This document shows, piece after piece, positions 24,903 to 34,100 of a DNA stretch of 64,000 bases. The stretch is taken from positions 1 through 64,000 of the forward strand of contig NZ_FNCS01000003.1 in the NCBI RefSeq assembly GCF_900100665.1, in the 5' to 3' direction. The DNA comes from Pelagibacterium luteolum (GTDB taxonomy: Bacteria; Pseudomonadota; Alphaproteobacteria; Rhizobiales; Devosiaceae). Each line of letters starts with the position of its first letter. The first letter of the stretch is position 1. The notes below the pieces were generated by a model. It had not been told where the DNA came from. It saw nothing but the letters and a program-made list of their open reading frames with translations, and searched no databases. The position numbers were made by a program, and so were the translations under genes.

Positions 24903-26561
24903 TCAACCATTCCCATACAACGCCTCCTTGAACGGCGCGTCGCCCAGCCGCCGATAGGCCGCTATGAACGTCTCGTCCTCGGTCGTGCGGCGTGCGATAT
25001 AGGCATCCACCAGCCGCTCGATCGCCCCCGGCACTTCGTCGGCGACGAATCCCGGGCCCAAAATCTTGCCCACCGCCGCATCCTCGGTCCCGTCACCACC
25101 TACGGTGATCTGGTACAATTCGGTGCCCTTCTTCTCGACACCCAAAATCCCGATATGGCCCACATGGTGATGCCCGCAGGCATTGATGCAGCCCGAAATC
25201 TTGATCTTGAGCTTGCCGATTTCCTTGGCCCGCTCGGGCGCTGCGAACCGGCGCGAAATATCCTGCGCAATCGGGATCGAACGCGCATTCGCCAAGGCAC
25301 AGAAATCGAGCCCCGGGCAGGTGATCATGTCGGTGATTTCACCAGCATTGGCATCCGCCAACCCGGCCTCGCCCAGCGCGTCATACACCGCCCGCAGATC
25401 GGCAATCGCCACATGTGGCAAAACCAGATTCTGCTCGTGGGTCACCCGCAATTCGTCGAACGAATACTTCTCGGCGATGTCGGCAACCGCCTCCATCTGC
25501 TCGGCCGTCGCATCCCCCGGCGCCCCGCCGATCGGCTTGAGTGACACGGTGATCGACGTGTACCCGCTCCGCGCATGCGGAAACGTGTTGTTCTCCAAAA
25601 ACCGCCCATAGGCCGGATCGAGGATCTTCTCGCGCTCCACATCCACCGACACCACGCCATGATCGACATAGGCCGGCTGCGCGAAATAGGAATTGATCCG
25701 GTCCAGCTCCGCGTCCGGCAGCGTCAGAACGCCCCCGCGAATGTGCGAAAACTCGTCCTCGACCTGCCCCTTGATGTTTTCCAGACCCTCTTCATGGACG
25801 AGGATCTTGATGCGCGCCTTATACTTGTTGTCGCGCCGCCCATAGCGGTTATAGACCCGCAAAATGCTCTCGAGATACGCCAGCAGATGCTCGTGCGGCA
25901 CGAACCCGTTGATCAGTTTCCCGACCATCGGCGTGCGTCCCAGCCCGCCGCCAACATAGACGGCCCAGCCGACATCGCCCGCGCCATTGGTCTGCGCCAT
26001 CAGCCCGATATCGTGAAATTTCACCGCCGCCCGATCGTTGGGCGCGCCGGTGATCGCGATCTTGAACTTGCGCGGCAAGAACGTGAACTCGGGATGGATC
26101 GACGACCACTGCCGAATGATCTCCGCCACCGGACGCGGATCGATGATCTCATCGGCCGCAGCGCCCGCGAACTGATCCGTCGTCACGTTCCGAATGCAAT
26201 TGCCCGACGTCTGGATCGCGTGCATCTCGACGCTGGCGAGGTGGGCCAAAATCGCCGGAATATCGCGCAGCTTGGGCCAGTTGTACTGAATGTTCTGCCG
26301 CGTCGTGAAATGCCCGTACCCACGGTCATATTTCCGCGCGATATGCCCCAGCATGCGCATTTGCTTGCTCGACAGCGTGCCATAGGGCACCGCCACCCGC
26401 AGCATATAGGCGTGCAACTGCAAATAGAGCCCGTTCATCAGCCGCAGCGGCCGAAACTGGTCCTCGGTCAATTCCCCCGCAATGCGCCGGCGCACCTGGT
26501 CGGAAAACTGCGCAACGCGTTCATTTACAAACGCGGCGTCAAATTCGTCATAGCGATACAT
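24903..26561 (-). CDS. cysI: Assimilatory sulfite reductase CysI (ferredoxin-type)
   Basis: A 552-residue siroheme-4Fe-4S enzyme that reduces sulfite to sulfide with six electrons. The cluster Cys are in TCPGLDFC (C-x5-C) and GCINAC (C-x3-C), separated by the usual distance, with HHHVGHIGILG after them. The early block GHFTTRQNIQYNW and the segment TSGNCIRNVTTD are typical of the nitrite/sulfite reductase half-domains. I start at MYRYDEFD (26561), which overlaps the DUF2849 gene by 14 bp; the frame extends upstream but that region is Arg-rich and non-homologous. The electron donor is probably ferredoxin, as no CysJ flavoprotein is encoded nearby. Confidence 0.94.
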   Translation of the reverse strand: MYRYDEFDAAFVNERVAQFSDQVRRRIAGELTEDQFRPLRLMNGLYLQLHAYMLRVAVPYGTLSSKQMRMLGHIARKYDRGYGHFTTRQNIQYNWPKLRDIPAILAHLASVEMHAIQTSGNCIRNVTTDQFAGAAADEIIDPRPVAEIIRQWSSIHPEFTFLPRKFKIAITGAPNDRAAVKFHDIGLMAQTNGAGDVGWAVYVGGGLGRTPMVGKLINGFVPHEHLLAYLESILRVYNRYGRRDNKYKARIKILVHEEGLENIKGQVEDEFSHIRGGVLTLPDAELDRINSYFAQPAYVDHGVVSVDVEREKILDPAYGRFLENNTFPHARSGYTSITVSLKPIGGAPGDATAEQMEAVADIAEKYSFDELRVTHEQNLVLPHVAIADLRAVYDALGEAGLADANAGEITDMITCPGLDFCALANARSIPIAQDISRRFAAPERAKEIGKLKIKISGCINACGHHHVGHIGILGVEKKGTELYQITVGGDGTEDAAVGKILGPGFVADEVPGAIERLVDAYIARRTTEDETFIAAYRRLGDAPFKEALYGNG

Positions 26562-26856
26562 GTTCGTCCTCGCCCAAATGCTGGCGGTCAAATTTCGGCG
26601 CCGTCGGGCCACCGGCCCGTATCTGCGCCCGTGTCCGGCTCGGCGTAATCACGCCCTCGATGATCTCGACATCCTCATCTTCGAGGCTGATCACCCGTCC
26701 GCTCGCCTTGGCCGCGGCCAGCGCCGCTTCATAGGCAGCCTCGTCATCCTTCTCATACACCCGCGCCGCCTGCAGCTCCTCTACCCACCGCCCGTCGGCA
26801 TCGAGATAAACCACAGCCCCGGAGAGCAATTCATTTCCTGTGAGGATTTTCGTCAT
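26548..26856 (-). CDS. DUF2849 protein linked to sulfite reductase
   Basis: A 102-residue protein of the DUF2849 family, found almost only between cysG and cysI in alphaproteobacteria. It begins MTKILTGNELLSGAVVYLD and has a conserved acidic middle (EDEDVEIIEGV). The ATG at 26856 fits the family better than a TTG 9 bp upstream. Its C-terminus overlaps the cysI start by 14 bp, implying coupled translation. Its biochemical role is unknown; a helper function in assembly or regulation of sulfite reductase is a guess from context. Confidence 0.9.
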   Translation of the reverse strand: MTKILTGNELLSGAVVYLDADGRWVEELQAARVYEKDDEAAYEAALAAAKASGRVISLEDEDVEIIEGVITPSRTRAQIRAGGPTAPKFDRQHLGEDEHVSL

Positions 26857-26930
26857 TTCACTCAATATGTTACGACATTCGTCGGATTCATTTTATCGCT
26901 AAACAGCACCGCCACGTGCCCAATCCACCA

Positions 26931-26961
26931 CCGTCATCCCGGCCGTGAGCCGGGACCCAGT
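26931..26961. repeat. REP-like palindrome between cysG and DUF2849
   Basis: CGTCATCCCGGCCGTGAGCC then GGGACCCAG. It is the only structured feature in the 133-bp gap within the cys cluster. Confidence 0.75.
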
Positions 26962-26989
26962 ATGCGCGCCGCTCTCGGCACCATCCCCA

Positions 26990-28447
26990 TCACGCCACCC
27001 GCTCCGCCAGAGCCGCAATCGTCTCCGCCGACGCCCAGTCGCCCTGCGCCACGGCCTCACCGACAAAAATCACCGTCGGCCCATCGACAAAATCGATCTC
27101 ACCGCCCGCCAACGCGCCCACCGTCCCGGCATAGAGCGCCTTGTCCGCCCGCCCGGCATTGACCACGATCCCCACCGGCACCGAACCACTCAGCCCATGC
27201 GCCATCAGATCGCCGGCCACCTTGGAGGCGATCGATTTGCCCATATAAAGCCCCAGAGTCAGCCCCGATCCGGCCAGTGACGCCCAGTGCCGGACATCCT
27301 CATCGTCTGCCCCATGCGCCGTCGCGAACACAAACCCCGACGAAACCTTGCGCAGCGTCACCGGCGTTGCCGTATCGGCTGCCGCCGCCAGCGCTGCCGT
27401 GACACCCGGCACGATCTGGTACGCAATCTGGGCCTTGCGCAGTGCGGCAATTTCCTCGCCCGCGCGCCCGAACACCATCGGATCGCCCGACTTCAGCCGC
27501 GCGACCTTCTTGCCCTCGCCCGCCAGCCGCACGATCAACGTATTGATCTGCGCCTGTGAAAACGAATGATGCCCCTTGGCCTTGCCCACCGAAATCCGTT
27601 CGGCATCGCGCCGCCCCATCTCGACGACGGCCGCTGGCACCAATTGATCGTGAACGATCACGTCCGCTTCCTGCAGCAAGCGCTGCGCCCGCAGCGTCAA
27701 GAGGTCGACCGACCCCGGCCCGGCGCCGATCAGCCACACGACGCCCGTACCTGCCGCTGTACGCGCATGCGCATCCAGCAGCGCATCGGCCACCGCCGCG
27801 CCCTGCCCCTTGGCCAGCGCATCCTCGATGCCCGACGCCACGACCAGCGCCTCATAATACCGCCGCCGCGCCACGCCATCCTTGAGCACGGCCGCAACAC
27901 GATCCCGCATCGATCCCGCCAGCCGGGCGATATCGCCAAACCTGGGCGACAGCATCGCCTCGATCCGCGCCCTGACCAGCCGCGCCAGAACCGGCGCATC
28001 GCCCTCCGATGAAATCGCGATCGAAATCGGCGCCCGGTCGACGATCGCCGGCGTGAAGAAATCGCAATTGTCAGGAACGTCCACTTCATTGGCCGGCACG
28101 CCAGCCAGCCGCGCCATCCGCAAGGCCCGCTGTCCCGCAGCACCATGATCGGCAACGAACACCATCGCCGCACCGAAGAAATCGCACGGCACAGCGTCGC
28201 GCGCGACAAGCGTCACGTCCAGCCCCAAAAAATCGGCCTCGAACTCGGGCGCGACGACAAAAGTCTCGCCATTGGTTTTCGCCGCCAGCCGCGCCTTGGC
28301 CAACGCCTCATCGTCACCGCCAACGATGACGATGCGACGTCCGGCAACTTTCATCGAAACCGGAAATGTGTTGAGCCGCGCCACGGGTGAGGGTTCTCCG
28401 AGCAATTTGGGGTTTTCAGGGGTTGCAGATTTAGCGCAATACGTCAT
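26990..28447 (-). CDS. cysG: Siroheme synthase CysG
   Basis: A bifunctional protein that makes siroheme for CysI. The N-terminal ~200 residues (FPVSMKVAGRRIVIVGGDDEALAKARL) form the NAD-dependent precorrin-2 dehydrogenase/ferrochelatase. The C-terminal ~260 residues form the uroporphyrinogen-III methyltransferase, with VWLIGAGPGSVDLLTLRAQRLL, SGDPMVFGRAGEE and the IVPGVTAALAAAA block. The first 21 codons from 28447 look non-homologous, so translation may instead begin at GTG 28384 (VARLNTFPV). It heads the cys cluster. Confidence 0.93.
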   Translation of the reverse strand: MTYCAKSATPENPKLLGEPSPVARLNTFPVSMKVAGRRIVIVGGDDEALAKARLAAKTNGETFVVAPEFEADFLGLDVTLVARDAVPCDFFGAAMVFVADHGAAGQRALRMARLAGVPANEVDVPDNCDFFTPAIVDRAPISIAISSEGDAPVLARLVRARIEAMLSPRFGDIARLAGSMRDRVAAVLKDGVARRRYYEALVVASGIEDALAKGQGAAVADALLDAHARTAAGTGVVWLIGAGPGSVDLLTLRAQRLLQEADVIVHDQLVPAAVVEMGRRDAERISVGKAKGHHSFSQAQINTLIVRLAGEGKKVARLKSGDPMVFGRAGEEIAALRKAQIAYQIVPGVTAALAAAADTATPVTLRKVSSGFVFATAHGADDEDVRHWASLAGSGLTLGLYMGKSIASKVAGDLMAHGLSGSVPVGIVVNAGRADKALYAGTVGALAGGEIDFVDGPTVIFVGEAVAQGDWASAETIAALAERVA

Positions 28448-28506
28448 GGACGCATGTCGCGCATCAAAAACCTGCTGGAAAATAGGGATTTTGCGCCATC
28501 CCGTCT

Positions 28507-28523
28507 AGCGTCGCCACGACGCT
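28507..28523. promoter_or_regulatory. Inverted repeat upstream of cysG
   Basis: AGCGTCG-CCA-CGACGCT, a perfect 7-bp dyad about 60 bp before the cysG frame. It could be an operator for the cys cluster, but dyads of this size occur by chance in GC-rich DNA. Confidence 0.3.
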
Positions 28524-28639
28524 GGGTGAGTTATTTCGCTGCGCTGCCACCACTTAGAACGCCCGCAATGGCCCACCCTCTTCCGCGCGAAATCATTCCG
28601 CAATGCGACACGGGTGAAAAACACGACCTAACACATCGT

Positions 28640-29878
28640 CTAATCATTGAAAGCACAGCCTTCCGCCGGTGAGCCCGCAAATCGCGCCGCCGTCCAGTCC
28701 ATGAGCGGTCCGATCAGCGGCGAATCCGGCGCGACCAGCGAAACATGGTCCCGCCCCGCAAAGGTCAGATAGTCCACATCCTGCCCATCGGCACACAATT
28801 GCGCGACAAACCCGGCCTGCACGGGCTCGAGCACAAGATCGTCCTCATCCCCCTGCGCAACCAGAACCGGCATCGCATATGCGCCCAGCGGCACATTGTC
28901 AGCCAGCCGTGCGCCAAGCGCCCCCTCTTTCGGATCGGACTGAAATATCCCACCAGCAGGAAGCAGCATCGTTTCGGCCACGGAAAACAGCGTTTCCCGC
29001 CCGCCGACACATCGCCCGGCAATATCGGATGCCAGCACGCCGGCCAGTCCCCCGACATACGCGCTCCTGTCGATTTCTGGATAGGTCTGGCTGTAGGACG
29101 CCATCAGATAGGAAGAGACGATCTTGCCGAACAGCCCCGATCGCGCCGTCTCGACAAGTGCCGGCAAGTCGCTCGCCGGCGCCAGGCCGGCCACTCCTGC
29201 GACGGTGATCTCGGGCGCATAATCGGGCGCGATCAATCCCGCCCACAACGCCACGCCGCCGCCCTGCGAATGCCCCCAGACCACGGTTTCCGGCAAGAGA
29301 TCCACAGCGTCCATATCCACAGCGGCACGCACCGCATCGAGCACCCCCTGCGCCGACTCCCGCCCTACGAGATAGGCGTGCCCGCCCTCGGTGCCCAGCC
29401 CGACATAGTCGGTCGCCACATATGCCCATCCGGCATCGAGAAGCTTAGGAACGCCGGGCACATTGGCAAACGGCGCAAACACCGAGGGTGCGCACCCAGC
29501 GACGACCCCCGTCGTTCCATGCGCCCAACTCACCATAGGCAGCGGTCCGATCGCATCGACAGGCGTCATGACCACGGCACTGGCCGGTGCCAAATCGCCA
29601 TGTTCACGCGTCGTCACATAGATGATGCGCCAGGCTTCCGCCCCGTCCGGCACGTCGAGACTATAAGGCTCGACCGCGATCAGATCTCCTGCCGCCGCCC
29701 CCTGGGGTACTGCAGCATTTTCGAGAAAATCACCCACCGCGTCGGGCCGCGCCCAAACCCAGGCCACGACAATGCCCAGCAGCGCCAACGCCACAAGCAG
29801 GCCAACCAGCCATGAAAGGATTTTCACGAGCCTCACCGCACACCCCCGCGCGCGGTCGTCCCATCCCGTCATTATCAA
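28640..29878 (-). CDS. Secretory-lipase-type alpha/beta hydrolase
   Basis: A 412-residue protein with an N-terminal hydrophobic helix (SWLVGLLVALALLGIVVAWVWA, about residues 22-44) acting as signal or anchor. An alpha/beta-hydrolase domain of the fungal/bacterial secretory lipase type follows. The nucleophile elbow is GHSQGGGVALWAG near residue 205. A DYVGLGTEGGHAYLVG segment is typical of this family, and the late Asp (AQGDEDDLV) and His (GRDHVSL) complete a Ser-Asp-His triad. It probably hydrolyses esters outside the cytoplasm. The start is uncertain: GTG codons 15 and 18 are alternatives to 29878. Confidence 0.85.
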   Translation of the reverse strand: MIMTGWDDRARGCAVRLVKILSWLVGLLVALALLGIVVAWVWARPDAVGDFLENAAVPQGAAAGDLIAVEPYSLDVPDGAEAWRIIYVTTREHGDLAPASAVVMTPVDAIGPLPMVSWAHGTTGVVAGCAPSVFAPFANVPGVPKLLDAGWAYVATDYVGLGTEGGHAYLVGRESAQGVLDAVRAAVDMDAVDLLPETVVWGHSQGGGVALWAGLIAPDYAPEITVAGVAGLAPASDLPALVETARSGLFGKIVSSYLMASYSQTYPEIDRSAYVGGLAGVLASDIAGRCVGGRETLFSVAETMLLPAGGIFQSDPKEGALGARLADNVPLGAYAMPVLVAQGDEDDLVLEPVQAGFVAQLCADGQDVDYLTFAGRDHVSLVAPDSPLIGPLMDWTAARFAGSPAEGCAFND

Positions 29879-29952
29879 AACAGATCGGGACAGCCGACAA
29901 CGGCGCGGCGATATCTTATCCCCGCACCCTCATCTTGCGCTACCCTGGGCGA

Positions 29953-30273
29953 TTATCCCTGCCGGCTCGGTACTTTCACAACCAGCCCGTCGAGTTCGTC
30001 ACGAATGCGAATCTGGCACGACAGCCGGCTGGTGTCTTTCACATCGAAGGCGAAATCGAGCATATCCTCTTCCATCGAGGATGGGCCACCCGTCACGCCG
30101 AACCATTCCTCTTCGACATAGACATGACACGTCGCGCATGTGCAGGCCCCGCCGCACTCTGCCACCACGCCCCGCACGCCATTGCGGATCGCCGTTTCCA
30201 TCAATGTCGCACCGTTTTCCGCTTCAACGTCACGGCGCGCGCCATCGGATTCGACGAAGGTGATCATAGGCAT
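29953..30273 (-). CDS. 2Fe-2S ferredoxin, adrenodoxin type (second copy)
   Basis: A 106-residue ferredoxin with the motif ECGGACTCATCH (C-x5-C-x2-C) and the fourth Cys in RLSCQIRI. The MEEDMLDFA segment marks the adrenodoxin-like group. It starts at MPMITFVESDG (30273), preceded by GGAG at about 9 bp. The frame is open upstream, but those residues are unrelated. It is a paralogue of the ferredoxin at 21916-22245, with similar length and cluster spacing but different flanks. No reductase lies next to it. Confidence 0.92.
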   Translation of the reverse strand: MPMITFVESDGARRDVEAENGATLMETAIRNGVRGVVAECGGACTCATCHVYVEEEWFGVTGGPSSMEEDMLDFAFDVKDTSRLSCQIRIRDELDGLVVKVPSRQG

Positions 30274-30417
30274 GAAAGAAGGCTCCGGGGATAAGTGTTT
30301 CGCCCCGGATATAGGGTCATGGGTCGGCGCGCACAACCGTGTTGCCAACCGCGATATAGCGCGGTCGATCACGTACACAATCGCCGATCTCGACCCATAT
30401 ATGCGGGGTTGTGCAGG

Positions 30418-30798
30418 TCAGTCTTCGACGATCGCGGAGATATAGGCGCAGACTTCGGCGACGGCCATCGCGAGATCGTCCAGCGTCTCGTCATCGAGCG
30501 CACCCGAGTCGCGAAACTCATGCTCCGCAGCCTCCGAAAGCGCTGCCAGGGTCACTGCCCCCACCCCGCGTGACGCACCCTTAAGTGTATGCAATCCAAG
30601 CGTAATTTCATAAGTGTCGCCGCTGGCGCGTACCCGGTCGAAATACGCGGTCACCTGCCCGGAAAACATCCGCAGCACCTCGTGCTCCAGCGCCCTGTCG
30701 CCCATCGTCTGGCGTGCCAGATGCACGAGATCGATGGGCCGGTTGGTTCTGTCGATCCGCGGGGAATCGAGGCTCGGTCTCGGGCTCGGCAGCACCAT
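30418..30798 (-). CDS. Hpt-domain phosphotransfer protein
   Basis: A 126-residue protein with a single histidine phosphotransfer domain. The phospho-accepting His is in LGLHTLKGASRGVGA, followed by the usual small-residue helix (LAALSEAAEHEF). Residues 1-35 are Pro/Ser/Arg-rich and probably flexible. Stand-alone Hpt proteins relay phosphate between hybrid histidine kinases and response regulators. The start is the ATG at 30798 after GAGGG. It is divergent from the giant growth-pole gene, and the shared intergenic region holds a CtrA-type box. Whether it takes part in the CckA-CtrA relay is unknown; it is too short to be ChpT. Confidence 0.88.
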   Translation of the reverse strand: MVLPSPRPSLDSPRIDRTNRPIDLVHLARQTMGDRALEHEVLRMFSGQVTAYFDRVRASGDTYEITLGLHTLKGASRGVGAVTLAALSEAAEHEFRDSGALDDETLDDLAMAVAEVCAYISAIVED

Positions 30799-31131
30799 GG
30801 TTTTCCCTCTACGCAACACAAAAAATGGGATGTTTCGACCTTAACCAACGGTCAATGAAAACTCCCTTAACCGCCGATAACCACTCGATTTTCTTAACAA
30901 AGTGTATGGTTGAAAAAAGCCGTTAACGGTCTTTTAATAAAGATTTCAGCAAGCGCGGCAAAAGGTGTATAAGGCTATGATAGAGCAGAAGGCAGTGTGG
31001 GAAGCTGCGGGGGGCACCTCGCATTCCGGCCCACGATTTTCGGCAATGACGCGTTTACGCACGAGGCCCCGTAAGTCATTGTCGCAATTGCCGTTTCTGC
31101 AGTGCGGCGCATTGAGTAAAGAGTATTGAGT
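30799..31131. other. AT-rich divergent regulatory region
   Basis: 333 bp between the Hpt gene (-) and the growth-pole gene (+), clearly more AT-rich than its surroundings. It carries several TTAAC words (around 30840, 30866, 30893 and 30923), one of which forms a complete CtrA-type box, listed separately. I see no gene in it. Confidence 0.6.
30923..30937. promoter_or_regulatory. CtrA-type binding site
   Basis: TTAACGGTCTTTTAA is an exact TTAA-N7-TTAA match, the full consensus of the cell-cycle regulator CtrA in alphaproteobacteria. It lies 195 bp before the growth-pole ATG and 125 bp before the divergent Hpt gene. Confidence 0.55.
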
Positions 31132-34100
31132 ATGGCGAACAAGTCGACCCCCCCCAAGGACGATCCGGCAGCCCTTGCGTTTTCGGCTGTCGAAAACGCG
31201 CTGAAGGACTCGGTCTTTTCGATGGACGACAAACCGGCCAGAAAGGTCGAGAGCCAACCCGCCGCAAAGCGCGAGCCCAAACGCGAGCCTAAGCGGGAAA
31301 ACCCCAGCAATACCGAGCGTTTACGCGCTGCCGACAAGATCGCTGCGCAGGCATCTTCGGTCGCAAATGACGACCGCTCGCCCGCATCCTCGGGCCTTTT
31401 CGCCTTTAATTCCCGCGCCTCGAACGCGCCGATCTGGGTCGCGATCTTCGCCTCGATCCTCTGGCTCGCCGGCGTCGGGGTCATCGCCTCGCTGCGCTAT
31501 TCCGGCCAGTTCGCCGACGGCCTGACCCTGGGCGAATTCGTCCAAACCCTTGATTTTGCTGCCCTTGCAGCCATCGCCGCGTTGCCCATCCTGGCGATGA
31601 TCTCCATCGCCTTCCTCATCCGGCGCGCTCAGGATCTTCGCCTCGCCGCCGCTTCGATGACCCAGGCCGCCATGCGGCTCTCCGAACCCGAATCCGCCGC
31701 CGCCCACAAGATCGCCACCGTCGGCCAGGCCGTCCGCCGCGAGGTCAACGCCATCGGCGACGGCCTCGAACGCGCCCTCTCCCGCGCCGGCGAACTCGAG
31801 GTGATGGTCCACAACGAAGTGACCGCCCTCGAGCGCACCTATTCCGACAACGAAACGCGCATGCGCCAGCTCATCGAAGAGCTCTCCAGCCAGCGCGAAG
31901 CCGTGGTCACGAATTCCGAGCGCATGCGCGAAGCCATCGTTGCGCTGCACGGAAATATGTCCACTGAAATCAATGAGATAGGCACATCGATCACCGATCG
32001 CCTGCGCAATGCCGGCACCGAAATCACCTCGGCAATTTCCGAGCGCGGCAATGCCGTCGCCGAGTCCATCGAGACCGCCGGCAATACGATCGAAACCACG
32101 TTCGAGCGCCGCAGCCAGTCCTTCACCGAAGCCGTGGATTCGCGCACGTCCGACCTGATCCTGGCCCTCGACGATACCGCCAGCCGCCTCGACGGTACGC
32201 TCACCGACCGCACCGATACGCTGACATCGGCCATCGCCAACTCCACCGATCGCCTCGACACCACCCTCACGGCCAGTGCCGAGAGCGTGCATAAGTCCTT
32301 GGAAGGTCACGCCAATCTCATCGAGTCAGCGCTGAGCGGCACCACTGGCCGGCTCAACTCCCTGCTCGATGAAGGCGCCTTGACGCTCACCAGCGCGCTC
32401 GACGCTCGCAATGCCACGTTGGCCGAAACCATCACCGCCGGCGCCGCCCAGATCGAAGCCGCCTTTGGCGACCGCTCCGACCGCTTGGCCGAAGCGCTTG
32501 ATCGCGGCACGGCATCGGTTGCCGAAACCGTCGATGCCCGCATCAACACTCTGGTCAATGCGCTCGACTCGCACACCATCACCTTCTCCGCTGCCGTCGA
32601 AGAAAAATCCGCCAGCCTATCCGACATCCTCCGCGGCTCGACGGAATCTATCCTCACGGACTTCTCCCGTCGTTCGGATACGCTTGGCACCACCTTCGCC
32701 GCCCTCGGCGATCGGCTGTCAAAGGACCTCCTCGCCCGCTCGGACGAAGCGGAAACCACGATCAACCGCATCACCGATCGTCTGGACGAGACCTTCTCGA
32801 TCCAGTCCAACGCGTTGGAAAGCCAGATCAATTCGATGACCTTGCGTCTCGACGGCGCTCTGGAAGAATCGGGTGATCGCGCCCGCCAGGCCCTGTCGCG
32901 TGCCGGCGATGAAACGCTCGCGCAGCTCAATGCACGCGTTGACGAAATCTCCGTCATCCTCGACAGCCGCATCGGCCAGGTCGACTCGATCGTCGGTGAA
33001 AAGGGCGAAAAGCTCATCTCCTCGCTCGATGCCCACACAGGCGAAATTTCCGAGCGCAGCGCACGACTGGAGTCGATCCTCGACGACAAGGGCCGCGCCC
33101 TTTCCAACGTGCTCGAAACAACGTCGGACAGCTTCTCTGCCCTCGCCGACGCCAAGACCAGCGCTCTCACCGAAGCGCTCGACAGCCGCGTGGAATCCCT
33201 CGCCAGCGCCATCGATATCCGCACCGACACGCTCGCCAGCGCCCTGGAACTGCGTGCCGACGCGCTGAATTCGGCCATCGACATCCGCACGGATTCGCTG
33301 ACCTCCGGCCTGGATCTGCGCACCGAGCAGTTGACCTCAGTATTCGACAGCCGCGTCGATCAGGTCACCAACGCCCTCGACAGCCGCACCGATGCCCTGA
33401 CCTCCGCGCTCGACGACCGCACCGGGCGCTTCTCCACCGAGTTCGATAGTCGCGCCCGCGCCCTCACCGAGTCGCTCGACGAGCGCACCGGCCAGCTCAA
33501 CTCGGCTCTCGATGGCCGCACGGAAGCACTCACCTCCGCATTCGAGGGCCGCACGCAGGAAATCAGCGAGGCTCTGGACTCCGGCGCCCGCGCAATCTCT
33601 TCTGCATTCGAGGGCCGCACCGAGGCGATTTCGTCGGCCTTTGAGGGCCGCACACAGGAGATCACCGAAGCGCTCGATGTCGGCGCCCGCGCCATTTCCT
33701 CAGCGTTTGAAGGCCGCACCGATGAAATCAATGCGGCCATCGACGCCCGCGCCCAGTCTCTGACCTCGGCATTCGACGAACGTACCACCCAATTTACCGC
33801 GTCGCTCGACGAGCGCACGGAGCGCTTCGGCTCGGTGCTGGATGGCCGCGCCGAACAGTTCACGTCCGCGCTCGACGACCGCTCCGAGCAGATGGCATCG
33901 GCGCTCGACACCCGCACGAACGCGCTCACCTCGGCGCTCGACAGCCGTACCGTGCAGCTCGACACGACGCTCTCGGCCCGCACCACCCAGCTGGACGACA
34001 CGCTGGCCGAACGTGCCAATGCGATGAATTCGATGCTCGACATCACGGCCAGCCAGCTGTCCGAAACCCTCACCGAACGCACCCGCTATCTCGGTGGCGT

